DNA of 50,459 nt from EX4484-217-1 sp964496035. Its GTDB lineage: Archaea > Thermoproteota > Thermoprotei_A > EX4484-217-1. Under the pieces are notes generated by a model. The model was given only the letters and a program-made list of their open reading frames with translations, made no database searches and was not told where the DNA came from. A program made the position numbers and the translations under genes. Positions 23,995-33,225 of the stretch are shown piece by piece; position 1 is the stretch's first letter, and every line of letters starts with the position of its first letter. Location of the stretch: contig CAZBXI010000005.1 of assembly GCA_964496035.1 (NCBI GenBank), positions 1 through 50,459 of the forward strand. The letters are read 5' to 3'.

Positions 23995-24765
23995 ATGTAC
24001 TATATTGAGGAATACGATGGACTCACTATTTTTGAAACTAAGGAGATAAAGCTTAAATCTCCATCATATCTAATGCTCGGCTTACCTGATACTGGTCTTG
24101 TAGCATCAATATCTGCCAGCTACATGGTTGATGCGTTGAAAATGGAGGAAGTTGGTGGAATAGACTCTTACAGATATTTCCCACCAATAACTGTAATTCA
24201 TAATGGAGAACCAAAACCACCTCTAAGGATATTTCATAAGGATAACATGCTAGTCATGATATCAGAGATACCTATATCACCTGCCGCAATACATCCTATC
24301 GCCTTCTTAATAGTCGACTATGCTAGGAAGAAAGGTATAGACCATATAGTTTCACCTGTAGGAATAGGTGTTCCAAACAGAGTGAGCATCGAGAAACCAA
24401 CAGTCTATTGGACTTCTACTTCCAAAGAAGGAGAAGAGATTATGGAGAAACTGGGTATTAAAAAGTTTCAAGAAGGATTTATTGTCGGACCATACGCTAT
24501 CATATTGAAGGAAGCTAAAAGGAAGAGAGTAAGCAACATAGTACTATTTGCTGAAGCTTTCATAGAATTTCCGGACCCAGCTGCAGCAGTGGAAATACTA
24601 AGTGTGCTTTCAAAAATGTTAAACGTTCAAATAGACTTAAAACCTCTCATAGAGAAAGCTGAAGAAATTAGGTTGAAAACAAGAGAACTTATGTTGAGCA
24701 CCAAGAAGGTTCTTGATAGGTTAAAGAAGGGCTATGAGAGACAATTACCATTAATGTATGTTTAA
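23995..24765 (+). CDS. PAC2-family protein (proteasome-assembly-chaperone-like)
   Basis: 256 residues of the archaeal PAC2/COG2047 type: YLMLGLPDTGLVASISASYMVDAL near the N terminus, DSYRYFPPITVIHNGEP, then SPVGIGVPNR and PDPAAAVEILSVLSKML near 200. Known relatives assist 20S proteasome assembly; the archaeal role is unproven. ATG at 23995 with GGTG 8 bases upstream. An Hsp20 gene follows 12 bases later, so this looks like a protein-quality unit. Confidence 0.85.
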   Translation: MYYIEEYDGLTIFETKEIKLKSPSYLMLGLPDTGLVASISASYMVDALKMEEVGGIDSYRYFPPITVIHNGEPKPPLRIFHKDNMLVMISEIPISPAAIHPIAFLIVDYARKKGIDHIVSPVGIGVPNRVSIEKPTVYWTSTSKEGEEIMEKLGIKKFQEGFIVGPYAIILKEAKRKRVSNIVLFAEAFIEFPDPAAAVEILSVLSKMLNVQIDLKPLIEKAEEIRLKTRELMLSTKKVLDRLKKGYERQLPLMYV

Positions 24766-24777
24766 ACGGGGTGAAGC

Positions 24778-25242
24778 ATGGTGTTTGAAGGTAGGAGGAG
24801 AAAGAGGAAAGATATTTTTGAAATAATCAAGGAGTTCGAAGAAGCACTGGAGAGAGAGTTTGAGGAAATATTTGACAGGTTTCTAGGACATTACGAAACG
24901 AAGTCTATGTGGTGTAGTGATGGAACCCTAGAACCCCTCGTCGAAGTTAAAGAGGAAGAAGATAAGTATCTTATAACAGTAGACTTACCTTTAGCGAACC
25001 TAAAGACGCTATCGATTGTAGGTAAATATAATATTATTGAAATAAGATGTCAGCTTAAAAGAGATGTTAAATTAGATAAATGGGTCATTCAAAGACAGAC
25101 AACATTTAGAGAATATAGGAAGACAATAGAATTACCTGAAGACGCTGATGTTTCCAAGTTCCAAGTTAGGAAGTACGAGAACTTTTCAATAATAGAAATC
25201 GTAGTTCCCAAGAAATTTAGATCTTTGCGTGAATTTCGATAA
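24778..25242 (+). CDS. Hsp20/alpha-crystallin family small heat-shock protein
   Basis: 154 residues. Charged helical N terminus (1-45), then an alpha-crystallin fold (about 55-150): PLVEVKEEEDKYLITVDLP, TTFREYRKTIELPEDADVSKFQVRKYENFSIIEIVVPK. The C-terminal IxI motif of oligomer-forming members is absent. ATG at 24778; last 26 bases overlap the convergent GTPase gene. Co-transcribed with the PAC2 gene. Confidence 0.85.
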   Translation: MVFEGRRRKRKDIFEIIKEFEEALEREFEEIFDRFLGHYETKSMWCSDGTLEPLVEVKEEEDKYLITVDLPLANLKTLSIVGKYNIIEIRCQLKRDVKLDKWVIQRQTTFREYRKTIELPEDADVSKFQVRKYENFSIIEIVVPKKFRSLREFR

Positions 25243-26398
25243 TATCTCCATCCATAACTACATGGTTTTTACCGACACGTTCGCCTGGATATTTAGCTGA
25301 AGGACCCCAAATCTTAGCGTATTTGAAGTTTTCGCAAAGTTTAGAGTGTATTCTTTCAGCAACATCTAGTACCGTAGCGCCCTTACGTAGAACTAAGGGT
25401 TCCGGTGAAGGCTTATCTTCGCCTGGCTGTTTAGTGTACACTCTAACTAAATCTAGAAGGTCGAAGAGAAGCTTACCTAACATGCTGGAGTTTACGTTTT
25501 TAATAGCTGAGGTAGGTATAACCCTTACATGTGAGCCTACGATGCTTTGAATTTCTTTAACAATATCCTTCAAAGCTTCTCGAGGTAGCTTATCCGACTT
25601 ATTAACAAGGACTATTGCTGGCTTATACGTTACGCTTCCAAATATTGACGATTCAATATCGTCTAAAGATACTTCACCATAAATTTTAACTAGCGCATGA
25701 TGGATTTTATAGTCTCTCAACAACTTCTCAATATCCTTCACATTACCATCTACTATTTTACCAAAAACAACTACTTGTATCCCTCCAGCGCTTTTCCTAA
25801 TTATTTCGACTTTACCTTTAGGTTTACCTATGGAGATTCTAGCTTCTTCAAGTTCTTTAAGTATTGTTTTGAGCTGTTCTACAGGGTTGGATGTTCCATC
25901 TAGAACTATGAGAACAGCGTCAGCGTTTCTAACTAAACCCAGGGTTTTAAGACCCCAGCCTGCCCCTTTAGCCGCACCTTTAAATAGGGCTGGAGCTTCT
26001 ACGAGTTGAAACTTAATGTCTTCGAAAGGCATCATTCCAACTACAGGAGTTCGTGTAGTGTATGGTATCGGGGAAACTTGCGGTTTAGCATTAGTTAGTT
26101 TCCGAAGTAATTGACTTTTCCCGGAATTTGCAAGACCAAGTATAACTACTTGAGCGGCTCCTTCTTTTTCAACAAAGAATTTAGGCCCCTTACCTGCTCT
26201 TCTCTTTCTTCTTTCTTCTATTTCCCTTCTAAGAATAGCCATCTGCCTTCTAACACGGCCTATAAGCTTCTCAGTACCCTTATGTTTAGGTACAGCTGCT
26301 AAAAACTCCTCTAAGGCTTTTAACCTTTCCTCAGGAGTTTTAGCTTCCATAACCTTAATCCACTTAGCCTTAGCTTCGGCAGGCAGATTTGTAACCAT
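25217..26398 (-). CDS. DRG/Obg-like GTPase with TGS domain
   Basis: 393 residues: helical N terminus, G domain from about 82, TGS domain at the C terminus (about 325-393). G1 is GLANSGKSQLL and G4 is NKSDK. G3, normally DLPG in DRG proteins, reads VEAPALFKGAAKGAGWG. DRG proteins bind ribosomes during translation. With Glu for Asp and Ala for Gly in G3, hydrolysis may be altered. Heads a minus-strand unit with no upstream partner; RNase HII lies 6 bases before its start. Confidence 0.87.
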   Translation of the reverse strand: MVTNLPAEAKAKWIKVMEAKTPEERLKALEEFLAAVPKHKGTEKLIGRVRRQMAILRREIEERRKRRAGKGPKFFVEKEGAAQVVILGLANSGKSQLLRKLTNAKPQVSPIPYTTRTPVVGMMPFEDIKFQLVEAPALFKGAAKGAGWGLKTLGLVRNADAVLIVLDGTSNPVEQLKTILKELEEARISIGKPKGKVEIIRKSAGGIQVVVFGKIVDGNVKDIEKLLRDYKIHHALVKIYGEVSLDDIESSIFGSVTYKPAIVLVNKSDKLPREALKDIVKEIQSIVGSHVRVIPTSAIKNVNSSMLGKLLFDLLDLVRVYTKQPGEDKPSPEPLVLRKGATVLDVAERIHSKLCENFKYAKIWGPSAKYPGERVGKNHVVMDGDIIEIHAKI

Positions 26399-26404
26399 AT
26401 TTTC

Positions 26405-27064
26405 TCACCTAGCTTTTCTCTTCTTCTCAATATACTCTGTAGGTGCCAATTCCTTTACTGTTTTCCAACTCCTCCTAACAATGGAGGGTAAGTGTCCCTC
26501 CCTACCATAGAAGTTTTTAATCCATGAAATTGTTTTAGGATCCGAGGGATATCCGCTGCCGAAATCACCATACATCTTCTTAAGCTCACTAATATGTCTC
26601 TCCCTATACGTTTTAGCAACTATGGATGCTGCAGACACCACGACATACTTCCTGTCCGCAAAATGTTCAGCAATAATGTCCCCCTTAAAACCCAACATTA
26701 TGACAGCTTGCTTAACCTTGCTAGGCGACATTGAAGGTAAGTCTATAAATATGGATTCTAATCTTATACCAAAATCATTTAAGGCTGTTCTAATTATTTC
26801 TAAAAACTCATTAAGAAGAATATTGTTTATATTTCTCTTATCTATAATATCGGGCTTAACCTCTCGAACATAAATTTTCTCAGCATAAGACTTAACAATA
26901 TTGTACATTACATTTCTCATGTGTTTGCTTAGTAGTTTACTGTCCTTTACACCTAACTTTTTCAAATACGCAATGTTCTCCTTCCTAATAACAACTCCGG
27001 CAACAAACATACTACCAATAACGGGCCCCTTACCCGCTTCATCTATTCCAAGAACTAAACTCAT
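26405..27064 (-). CDS. rnhB: Ribonuclease HII
   Basis: Removes RNA from RNA-DNA hybrids, 219 residues. GIDEAGKGPVIG carries D8 and E9 of the catalytic DEDD set; VKDSKLLSKHMR and FADRKYVVVSAASIVAKTYRERHI follow in family order. ATG at 27064, 6 bases after the stop of the TIM-barrel gene, and 6 bases before the GTPase start: one tight transcription unit. Confidence 0.95.
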   Translation of the reverse strand: MSLVLGIDEAGKGPVIGSMFVAGVVIRKENIAYLKKLGVKDSKLLSKHMRNVMYNIVKSYAEKIYVREVKPDIIDKRNINNILLNEFLEIIRTALNDFGIRLESIFIDLPSMSPSKVKQAVIMLGFKGDIIAEHFADRKYVVVSAASIVAKTYRERHISELKKMYGDFGSGYPSDPKTISWIKNFYGREGHLPSIVRRSWKTVKELAPTEYIEKKRKAR

Positions 27065-27070
27065 CTGCTA

Positions 27071-27916
27071 CTACCTTGGCCTAACGCAGTTTCTCCTAAC
27101 TATCTCTACAGTTTCCCTTTCGGAAATGTGTTTAATGTTTTCTTCTCTATGAAATAATTCTAAAAGAACATATCTTACGTTAGTTTTCCTACACAAGAAC
27201 CTACATAGGGTACTTAAATTAACTATTCCATAACCGAAAAAGTAGTGGTCCAACAATACTTTACCTGACTGTATAATGTTATGAAGATGCGTAACTAATA
27301 TTTTATCACTACCTATTACACTTATCCACTCCTTAGCTACACTTATAGGGTCAAAGTTCTTTTCGCCAATGTTGAAATAAGATATTATTGCGTGCCCTAC
27401 ATCTAAACAGAAATATATTGAGTCATAGTTTTCTATAAAGTTGAAGTGTGATGGTAGGGAGAAGAATCCTTGAGGATTATTCTCTACAGTAATTGTAATA
27501 CCGGTATCCTCAGATACTCTCTGAAGCATATTTAGTGACTTCTTGGCTTCGTTAAGTACTTTATCTTTTACTTTTTCACTAAACGTTATCTCTTCAGATA
27601 TTATGTGAACGTTAAAGTATTCAGGTTCATGTTTAACAATACTACCTATTGCTTTACTGACAATTGCTCTAGAAGACTCGGAAATTTCCCTATAAGGACT
27701 TCCAAGCCTTACGTCTCTCCATGGTCCATGAAACGCTATTTTAAATCCCAAATCCTTAGCTACACTAATGATATGTACCAAGTTCTCTTCATTAGAAATC
27801 CAAGGATAAGCCAATGATATTTCTAGGTAATCAAACCCGTTTTCCAAAGTTTTAGCCAATTCTTCTTCAACATTCCTTGTTCCATACCATATACTCCATC
27901 CGACAAGTACTTTCAT
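27071..27916 (-). CDS. Xylose isomerase-like TIM-barrel protein (AP endonuclease family 2 fold)
   Basis: 281 residues with the superfamily layout: FDYLEISLAYP, IAFHGPWRDVRLGS, NVHIISEE, ITVENNPQG, FCLDVGHA and VTHLHN, giving metal-ligand His, Glu and Asp on strand ends. Members are sugar isomerases or endonuclease IV-like; which one cannot be told. Lies between RNase HII and an unknown gene in a closely spaced minus-strand cluster. Confidence 0.8.
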   Translation of the reverse strand: MKVLVGWSIWYGTRNVEEELAKTLENGFDYLEISLAYPWISNEENLVHIISVAKDLGFKIAFHGPWRDVRLGSPYREISESSRAIVSKAIGSIVKHEPEYFNVHIISEEITFSEKVKDKVLNEAKKSLNMLQRVSEDTGITITVENNPQGFFSLPSHFNFIENYDSIYFCLDVGHAIISYFNIGEKNFDPISVAKEWISVIGSDKILVTHLHNIIQSGKVLLDHYFFGYGIVNLSTLCRFLCRKTNVRYVLLELFHREENIKHISERETVEIVRRNCVRPR

Positions 27917-27926
27917 ACATTATACC

Positions 27927-28682
27927 CTACGTTATTAAGTAATTTATTTTATTTATCTTAGAAACTACTCTTTCAATACTTAACCTTACTCTCCCTACCC
28001 CATGTTTGTAAACGAAATATGGCCGTAAAACATTGGGAACAAGTCTCTCATACAACTTCTTCTCGAAAACCCCATTGTACACTATTTTTCCAGTGAATTT
28101 CATGCTTAATGTATTACCTAGAGTATATAGAGCGAGGTTTATTATGGGATAGCGTAAGACCTTCGGACCTTTTTCACAATACCCTAACTTACAAATGGTA
28201 AAATGCGGAATTCCCGTTTTTAGCAATAAATTAACTATAATTTCGAGGGACTTGAGTTTGCTTTGTCTTCCAATAATAAATGCCATGAGCGGTTTCTCTT
28301 TAACAAGAATGTTGAACGACGTACGTATGTTTTTAACATAATCATCCCTTACAGAATATGGTACTATGTAACCTTCTTTTATTGCAGCTAAGTTAATATG
28401 TTTCATTATAGTTATTATGTGCCTTAATGTTTTAGGTGTCGAAATGATTGCTGTTTTTAAATTCAGTATTCTGAACACTAAGGTTAGAACAGCACTCCCT
28501 AAGATACCATCAATTTCAGGTATTTCCTTGCCATACGGGTATGTTATCATTAGCATTTTTCCCTTAGACATGTTCAAATACTTCACAATATCGTAGAAAG
28601 CGTGTTCTAGCCTATAGTCGAAATTTTCAGCGTTATAACCGAAGTCCATGTACAGTTCTTTTTCAATATTTTCCCAGTTCAT
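27927..28682 (-). CDS. Unknown Rossmann-like protein
   Basis: 251 residues, not recognised. MLMITYPYGKEIPEIDGILGSAVLTLVFRILNLKTAIIST near 43-82 looks like an alpha/beta unit with a phosphate- or acidic-substrate loop, faintly like DUF4392/D-glutamate cyclase proteins. No membrane segment. Its start overlaps the stop of the DUF354 gene by 4 bases, so the two are co-translated, which suggests work on the same substrate. Confidence 0.6.
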   Translation of the reverse strand: MNWENIEKELYMDFGYNAENFDYRLEHAFYDIVKYLNMSKGKMLMITYPYGKEIPEIDGILGSAVLTLVFRILNLKTAIISTPKTLRHIITIMKHINLAAIKEGYIVPYSVRDDYVKNIRTSFNILVKEKPLMAFIIGRQSKLKSLEIIVNLLLKTGIPHFTICKLGYCEKGPKVLRYPIINLALYTLGNTLSMKFTGKIVYNGVFEKKLYERLVPNVLRPYFVYKHGVGRVRLSIERVVSKINKINYLIT

Positions 28683-29746
28683 AACGTATCTATCTCTTCA
28701 AGTATTTTCATAACTATTGCACTTGGTCTTTCTAGTTGAGAATACATTTTCCTTAGCACATTTTTACTTAGTTTCGGAATTTTGCCGTGCAGTATTTTAT
28801 CAATTTTTTCCTTCAAAGCTTCCCATTTATGGACATTATACAGAGGGAATCCCCATGAACTAACGCATTCATTAATAGGAGTTTTTACAGGGAAATAGCT
28901 TACGGATGGGACACCAGTTAAAGCTGCTTCTCTAGCTATAGTAGCTCCTCCTGTAATTACCATACTGGCTTTCGGATATAGCACCCTTAAGTCTAATGGG
29001 TCTTTAGGTATAATCACGTTTTCTCTAAAGTGCTTCAAAACATATTCTTTTTGATGTACATACCTGGGTAGGAAGACTATTTTCCCCTCAAATTTTGATT
29101 TCAAATATTCTAATACTTTATGGAAAATAGGTTTGTACTTGTAATAAGCTGCTTCTGTTTCTTCAGGTCTAAATATTATGAAAGGTTCTTCAACATTAAC
29201 TATAGCTAATGTTCTTTCCTTAAACTTTTTAGGAGACCTATAGTTTATAATCCACTCTAACTCTTCAACACCATTGTACTGTACAATTTTTGTTCCAGGT
29301 GTAATGTAGGGTTTAAACATTTTTCGTGAAATACACTTAGAAAACACTACGTATTTCGCCAAAGGTAATGTTAACTTATTAACAGCTATTGCATGAGGTG
29401 TATCGGTTAATAAGACTATTGGTATTTTTAATCCGAAAGCAACTCTGCAACCACTAGGGCTAGGGTATGAAATTAGGGCTGAAGGCCTTATTTCACTCAT
29501 TATTTTTGCTAGTTTAAGTGTTCTATCAGCGGAAGCTAGGAGCTTTCCTATTAATGTTCCTCCTCCATGCTCTCCTACGCTAATATAGTTTTCCCCATAA
29601 CTTTTAAGAAGAGACTCTGTGTAGTCGTACTTCCTACATGTAATAAATATTTCATAGCCTTTTCTCCTAATTCTCAAAGCTAAGTAGTGCATTAAAAGTG
29701 CCTGTTTGGGTGTTAAAACATCAAGCCATACGGTTTTACCTGTCAT
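28679..29746 (-). CDS. DUF354 family protein, glycosyltransferase/epimerase-like
   Basis: 355 residues with the two-domain GT-B/UDP-GlcNAc 2-epimerase-like layout of DUF354: WLDVLTPKQALLMHYLALRIRRKGYEIF at the N terminus, DTPHAIAVNKLTLPLA near 115, and ASMVITGGATIAREAALTGVPSVSYFP in the C-terminal nucleotide-sugar site. Probably acts on an activated sugar. First large gene of the minus-strand cluster, preceded by a 58-residue membrane protein. Confidence 0.82.
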   Translation of the reverse strand: MTGKTVWLDVLTPKQALLMHYLALRIRRKGYEIFITCRKYDYTESLLKSYGENYISVGEHGGGTLIGKLLASADRTLKLAKIMSEIRPSALISYPSPSGCRVAFGLKIPIVLLTDTPHAIAVNKLTLPLAKYVVFSKCISRKMFKPYITPGTKIVQYNGVEELEWIINYRSPKKFKERTLAIVNVEEPFIIFRPEETEAAYYKYKPIFHKVLEYLKSKFEGKIVFLPRYVHQKEYVLKHFRENVIIPKDPLDLRVLYPKASMVITGGATIAREAALTGVPSVSYFPVKTPINECVSSWGFPLYNVHKWEALKEKIDKILHGKIPKLSKNVLRKMYSQLERPSAIVMKILEEIDTL

Positions 29747-29781
29747 AGCCTCTCAATACCTTAGAATGTACCTGCTAACAT

Positions 29782-29958
29782 CTAACTTAAAATAGTCACT
29801 AATATTTTTAACAGTATGTATGATAGTAAGGTTAGGAAGGCTATGTATGCAATTATTCTAGTTATTTTCAAGAACTTCTTATTTAAAATCGAGGCTATGA
29901 TTAGAAAGGTGAGACTTAGGAATTCCACCATCAATACGTTTTCTAAAACGTAAAGCAT
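29782..29958 (-). CDS. Small membrane protein, 58 residues
   Basis: Begins MLYVLENVLMVEFLSLTFLI and has two hydrophobic segments (about 9-24 and 34-56) separated by a basic turn (NKKFLKITR). Ends 35 bases before the DUF354 start on the same strand, so it would lead that operon. ATG at 29958 with GGGG a few bases upstream. No family recognised; no competing frame in this 300-base gap. Confidence 0.5.
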   Translation of the reverse strand: MLYVLENVLMVEFLSLTFLIIASILNKKFLKITRIIAYIAFLTLLSYILLKILVTILS

Positions 29959-30048
29959 CAACCCCGAAATACCTCAGTGAAATCTTATACGTTTAGGTAC
30001 GAAATTACTTTATTAAACGGTGTTTCATAATTATTTCGGGGCTTACTT

Positions 30049-31416
30049 ATGGGCAAGCTATTTGGAACAGATGGTGTTAGAGGAATAGTGAATATCGACT
30101 TAACGCCGGAATTAGCTATGAAAATAGGCTTAGCTGCTGGCACATTCTTTGGCGAAGGTGCGAGAATTCTTATCGGCAGAGATGTTAGAAGAGGAGGTGA
30201 GATGCTTCAAAAAGCTGTTATAGGGGGATTGTTAAGTGCTGGAGTAAAAGTTTACGATGCTGGTCTTCTTCCTACACCTACGCTTCAATGGGCAATAAAG
30301 CATTTCAAGTTTGATGGAGGTATAATGATAACTGCAAGCCATAATCCCCCTAAATACAACGGTATAAAGGTTATCGCATCAGATGGTGTTGAAATAAGTA
30401 GAGAAGATGAAGCAAAAATTGAGGAAATAATTTTCGAGGAAAAATGGTTTAGAGCTTCACGGTTCGGCTTAGCCGAAGAAGTACCTAAGTTCTACGGAAT
30501 AATAGATGCCTACGTTAACTCCATAGTAAGCCATGTAGATGTTGAGAAAATTAGAAGTAAAAACTTCAGAGTTTTAATAGACCCAGCAAACAGTGTGGGA
30601 GCACTTACAAGCCCACTCATAGCTAAGAAGCTTGGATGCAAAGTATACACGTTAAACGGTAACCTTGACGGAGACTTCCCAGGAAGAGAACCTGAACCAA
30701 CAACTGAGACTCTTAAAGAAACAGCTGAAGTAGCTAAAGCATTACATGTTGACTTAGCTGTTGGACATGATGGAGATGCGGATAGAGCAATTTTCGTAGA
30801 CGAGAAAGGTAGAATACATTGGGGAGATAGGAGTGCAACAATTCTATGCAAATATTTTGCTGAAAAAGGACATAAAGGTAAAGTAATTACCGCTGTTTCC
30901 TCATCAATCATGATAGAAGAGGTACTGAAACCCTACGGGTTAGAGGTTATCTGGATGAAAGTAGGTAGCGTCGATATTTCCAGAAGAATGCTTAGAGAAG
31001 AAAATGTTTTATGCGGTTTTGAAGAAAATGGAGGTTTCATGTATCCTCCGCACATACCTGTAAGAGACGGATCAATGACATTAGCTTTAATGCTGCAGGT
31101 AATGGCGGATGAAAATAGAAACCTATCGGAACTTTTTGACCAGCTACCACACTACTATACGTTAAAAACTAAAATACCGATGGCCCGTACTACAGCTCTT
31201 AAAGTTGTTAAGGAAGTTGCTGAGCACTTTAAGAATTACAGGCTAATAACTATTGATGGGGTAAAAGTGCTAATGAAGGATGCATGGGTTTTAGTTAGGC
31301 CTTCGGGAACAGAACCAATACTTAGAATTATGGCTGAAGCAAAAGATGAAAATAAGTTAAAGGAAATAGTTAACACAGTCAAGAATATTGCAGAAGAGGT
31401 GCTTAAGTCTAAATGA
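30049..31416 (+). CDS. glmM: Phosphoglucosamine mutase / phosphohexomutase
   Basis: 455 residues. KLFGTDGVRGIVN at the N terminus, phosphoserine loop TASHNPPKYNG, metal loop GHDGDADRAIF, sugar loop GFEENGGFM and phosphate loop RPSGTEPILRIMAEA. Interconverts hexose 1- and 6-phosphates; archaeal members may use glucosamine, glucose or mannose. Ends overlapping the Trm112-like start by 4 bases. Confidence 0.93.
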   Translation: MGKLFGTDGVRGIVNIDLTPELAMKIGLAAGTFFGEGARILIGRDVRRGGEMLQKAVIGGLLSAGVKVYDAGLLPTPTLQWAIKHFKFDGGIMITASHNPPKYNGIKVIASDGVEISREDEAKIEEIIFEEKWFRASRFGLAEEVPKFYGIIDAYVNSIVSHVDVEKIRSKNFRVLIDPANSVGALTSPLIAKKLGCKVYTLNGNLDGDFPGREPEPTTETLKETAEVAKALHVDLAVGHDGDADRAIFVDEKGRIHWGDRSATILCKYFAEKGHKGKVITAVSSSIMIEEVLKPYGLEVIWMKVGSVDISRRMLREENVLCGFEENGGFMYPPHIPVRDGSMTLALMLQVMADENRNLSELFDQLPHYYTLKTKIPMARTTALKVVKEVAEHFKNYRLITIDGVKVLMKDAWVLVRPSGTEPILRIMAEAKDENKLKEIVNTVKNIAEEVLKSK

Positions 31417-31802
31417 AGTATAGGTTATTAGATATACTTGCCTGCCCAATATGCAAACATTTTCCTTTAGAACATTACGTTATCGAAGAGAACATATACG
31501 GGGATAGAGTTTTAGAAGAAGAAAAACCTTTATGCGAACTATACTGTGGCTATCTGAGTAAAGAAGTTAAGGAGATTAAAGAATTCCCCTGCGAAGAATG
31601 TTTTAAAAAGGAAGTTAAAACCGGGGCTCTATACTGCCCGAACTGCGGTAGATGGTACCCAATAATCGATGAAATACCTCAAATGCTACCTGACGAGTTA
31701 AGAGACAAAAAATCAGATCTAGAGTTCCTGAAAAAGTACAAGGAGAAATTACCTGAAAAAATAGCTTTACGCGGTAAACCTTATAACTTAAAGGTTTCAT
31801 GA
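31413..31802 (+). CDS. Trm112-like zinc-binding protein
   Basis: 129 residues. LLDILACPICKHFPLE at the N terminus and YCPNCGRWYPIIDEIPQMLPDELR near the end are Trm112 hallmarks; the middle adds further Cys (CELYCGYL, PCEEC). Trm112 activates tRNA and release-factor methyltransferases, so it may serve the methyltransferases encoded later in this window. ATG overlaps the glmM stop. Confidence 0.85.
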   Translation: MKYRLLDILACPICKHFPLEHYVIEENIYGDRVLEEEKPLCELYCGYLSKEVKEIKEFPCEECFKKEVKTGALYCPNCGRWYPIIDEIPQMLPDELRDKKSDLEFLKKYKEKLPEKIALRGKPYNLKVS

Positions 31803-31853
31803 TAAATTTTAAACTATCTCTGCAATAGCTTAAGGTAAGGTGGTAGGTTTCAC

Positions 31854-32270
31854 ATGTTTAGAAGACCAGAAGAATCATTTGTATCCCATCTGGCAGAATG
31901 GGTTAAGCTGCAGAAAACACTGCTTGAAACCGTGAGAAAACTAAATGATAGTATAAAGAAGGGAGATAGATTAACACTAATAATAGCTACTAGAACGGCA
32001 TTCCAACATATAATGAGAACAATTAAGGCCTTTGATCAATGGCTACAAGACCCATTCATAATAGAACACATGCCTAGGGAAATGCTTGAAGAAGTTTGGA
32101 ACAACATCTCTGACATACTACTTAAACTTCTAGAACTAGACATTAAACATACGAGCCAGTTTAGGGACTTAATAATAAAGTTAGCAAAGGAGGACAAGTT
32201 AAACCCATTACTATGGCCTCAAAAGAGAAGAAGTTTAGAGAAAAAACCTACACTACATACTACAATGTAG
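31854..32270 (+). CDS. DUF2153 family protein
   Basis: 138 residues, almost all helical: FVSHLAEWVKLQKTLLETVRKL, LIIATRTAFQHIMRTIKAFDQWLQDP and EHMPREMLEEVWNN match the crenarchaeal DUF2153 family as I recall it. Soluble, basic C terminus. ATG 31854 with GGTGG upstream. Sits between the Trm112-like gene and a protein phosphatase on the same strand. Function unknown. Confidence 0.75.
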   Translation: MFRRPEESFVSHLAEWVKLQKTLLETVRKLNDSIKKGDRLTLIIATRTAFQHIMRTIKAFDQWLQDPFIIEHMPREMLEEVWNNISDILLKLLELDIKHTSQFRDLIIKLAKEDKLNPLLWPQKRRSLEKKPTLHTTM

Positions 32271-32304
32271 TTCAACAACTTAACCTAAAATTCACGGTGT
32301 AGTA

Positions 32305-33219
32305 ATGAATTTATTAGCGAAGTTTAGAGAAAAACTAGATGTTTTAAAAAGACTTTCTCCCCGAAATGCTCTCAATATTCTTGAAGATTTTAAAAATCTC
32401 TTACTAGGCGAGATTAGGAAAGAAAACTTTGAATTTTTTAATAGAATTGGAGGATTAATTGAAGTTAAAAGTACATATTTAGCCATTATAGGGGATATTC
32501 ATGGTGACCTTGCAAGTCTGAGAGCAATTATGGGTAACATAGATAAACATTTGCCAGACGAAGATAGTGTTCTCGTGTTCTTAGGCGACTATGTGGATAG
32601 AGGAATAGAGTCTTTCGAAACTATAATGTCCATTATTATGCTGAAACTTGAAAACCCAGAAAAAATTATTATGCTTAGAGGAAACCATGAACCACCACCT
32701 AACCTTATACCATACCCCCACGACTTCCCATTATTTCTTAAAATGAAATTTAAAAATTCATGGAAAGAAGTATATGATGCATTTTTTGATATTTTCCAGC
32801 TACTACCACATGCAGCATATATTGAATCAAAGATTTTCCTTGTTCATGGAGGCATACCAGTGAAGACTAATAGTCTCGAAAAAATCGCTTTTGCTCATAA
32901 GGAGAAGGAGATTTTAGAGGAACTCCTATGGAATGACCCAAGCGATTTTATTGAAGAATGGACATACTCACCTAGAGGAGCAGGTAGGCTTTTTGGAATT
33001 AAGATTACTAGGAAATTTCTTAAGCAGAATAATTTTATAGGAATTGTTAGAAGCCATGAACCATGTAACGGTTTTAAAACAAACCATAATGGCTTGGTAT
33101 TAACCATATTTTCGAGGAAAGGTTACCCCTATTTTAACAAATATGCTTCAATATTAATTTTAAATGTAAAGGAGCTTAAAAGCAAAGAAGATTTACTAAA
33201 ACATGTGTTAATGTTTTAA
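32305..33219 (+). CDS. PP2A/PP1-type serine/threonine protein phosphatase
   Basis: 304 residues. Metallophosphatase motifs in order: GDIHGDLASL, GDYVDRG, LRGNHEPPP and VHGGIPV, then IVRSHEP, which supply the two-metal site. An N-terminal helical extension of about 60 residues precedes the catalytic core. Acts on phosphoproteins in the cytosol; a partner kinase is not adjacent. ATG at 32305. A perfect inverted repeat overlaps its stop. Confidence 0.92.
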   Translation: MNLLAKFREKLDVLKRLSPRNALNILEDFKNLLLGEIRKENFEFFNRIGGLIEVKSTYLAIIGDIHGDLASLRAIMGNIDKHLPDEDSVLVFLGDYVDRGIESFETIMSIIMLKLENPEKIIMLRGNHEPPPNLIPYPHDFPLFLKMKFKNSWKEVYDAFFDIFQLLPHAAYIESKIFLVHGGIPVKTNSLEKIAFAHKEKEILEELLWNDPSDFIEEWTYSPRGAGRLFGIKITRKFLKQNNFIGIVRSHEPCNGFKTNHNGLVLTIFSRKGYPYFNKYASILILNVKELKSKEDLLKHVLMF

Positions 33220-33225
33220 ACATTA
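33209..33225. terminator. Inverted repeat covering two convergent stop codons
   Basis: TAATGTTT-T-AAACATTA. It contains the TAA of the phosphatase (33217-33219) and, on the other strand, the TAA of the convergent gene (33223-33225). The symmetry would serve both transcripts, which suits a bidirectional 3'-end signal. Confidence 0.45.
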
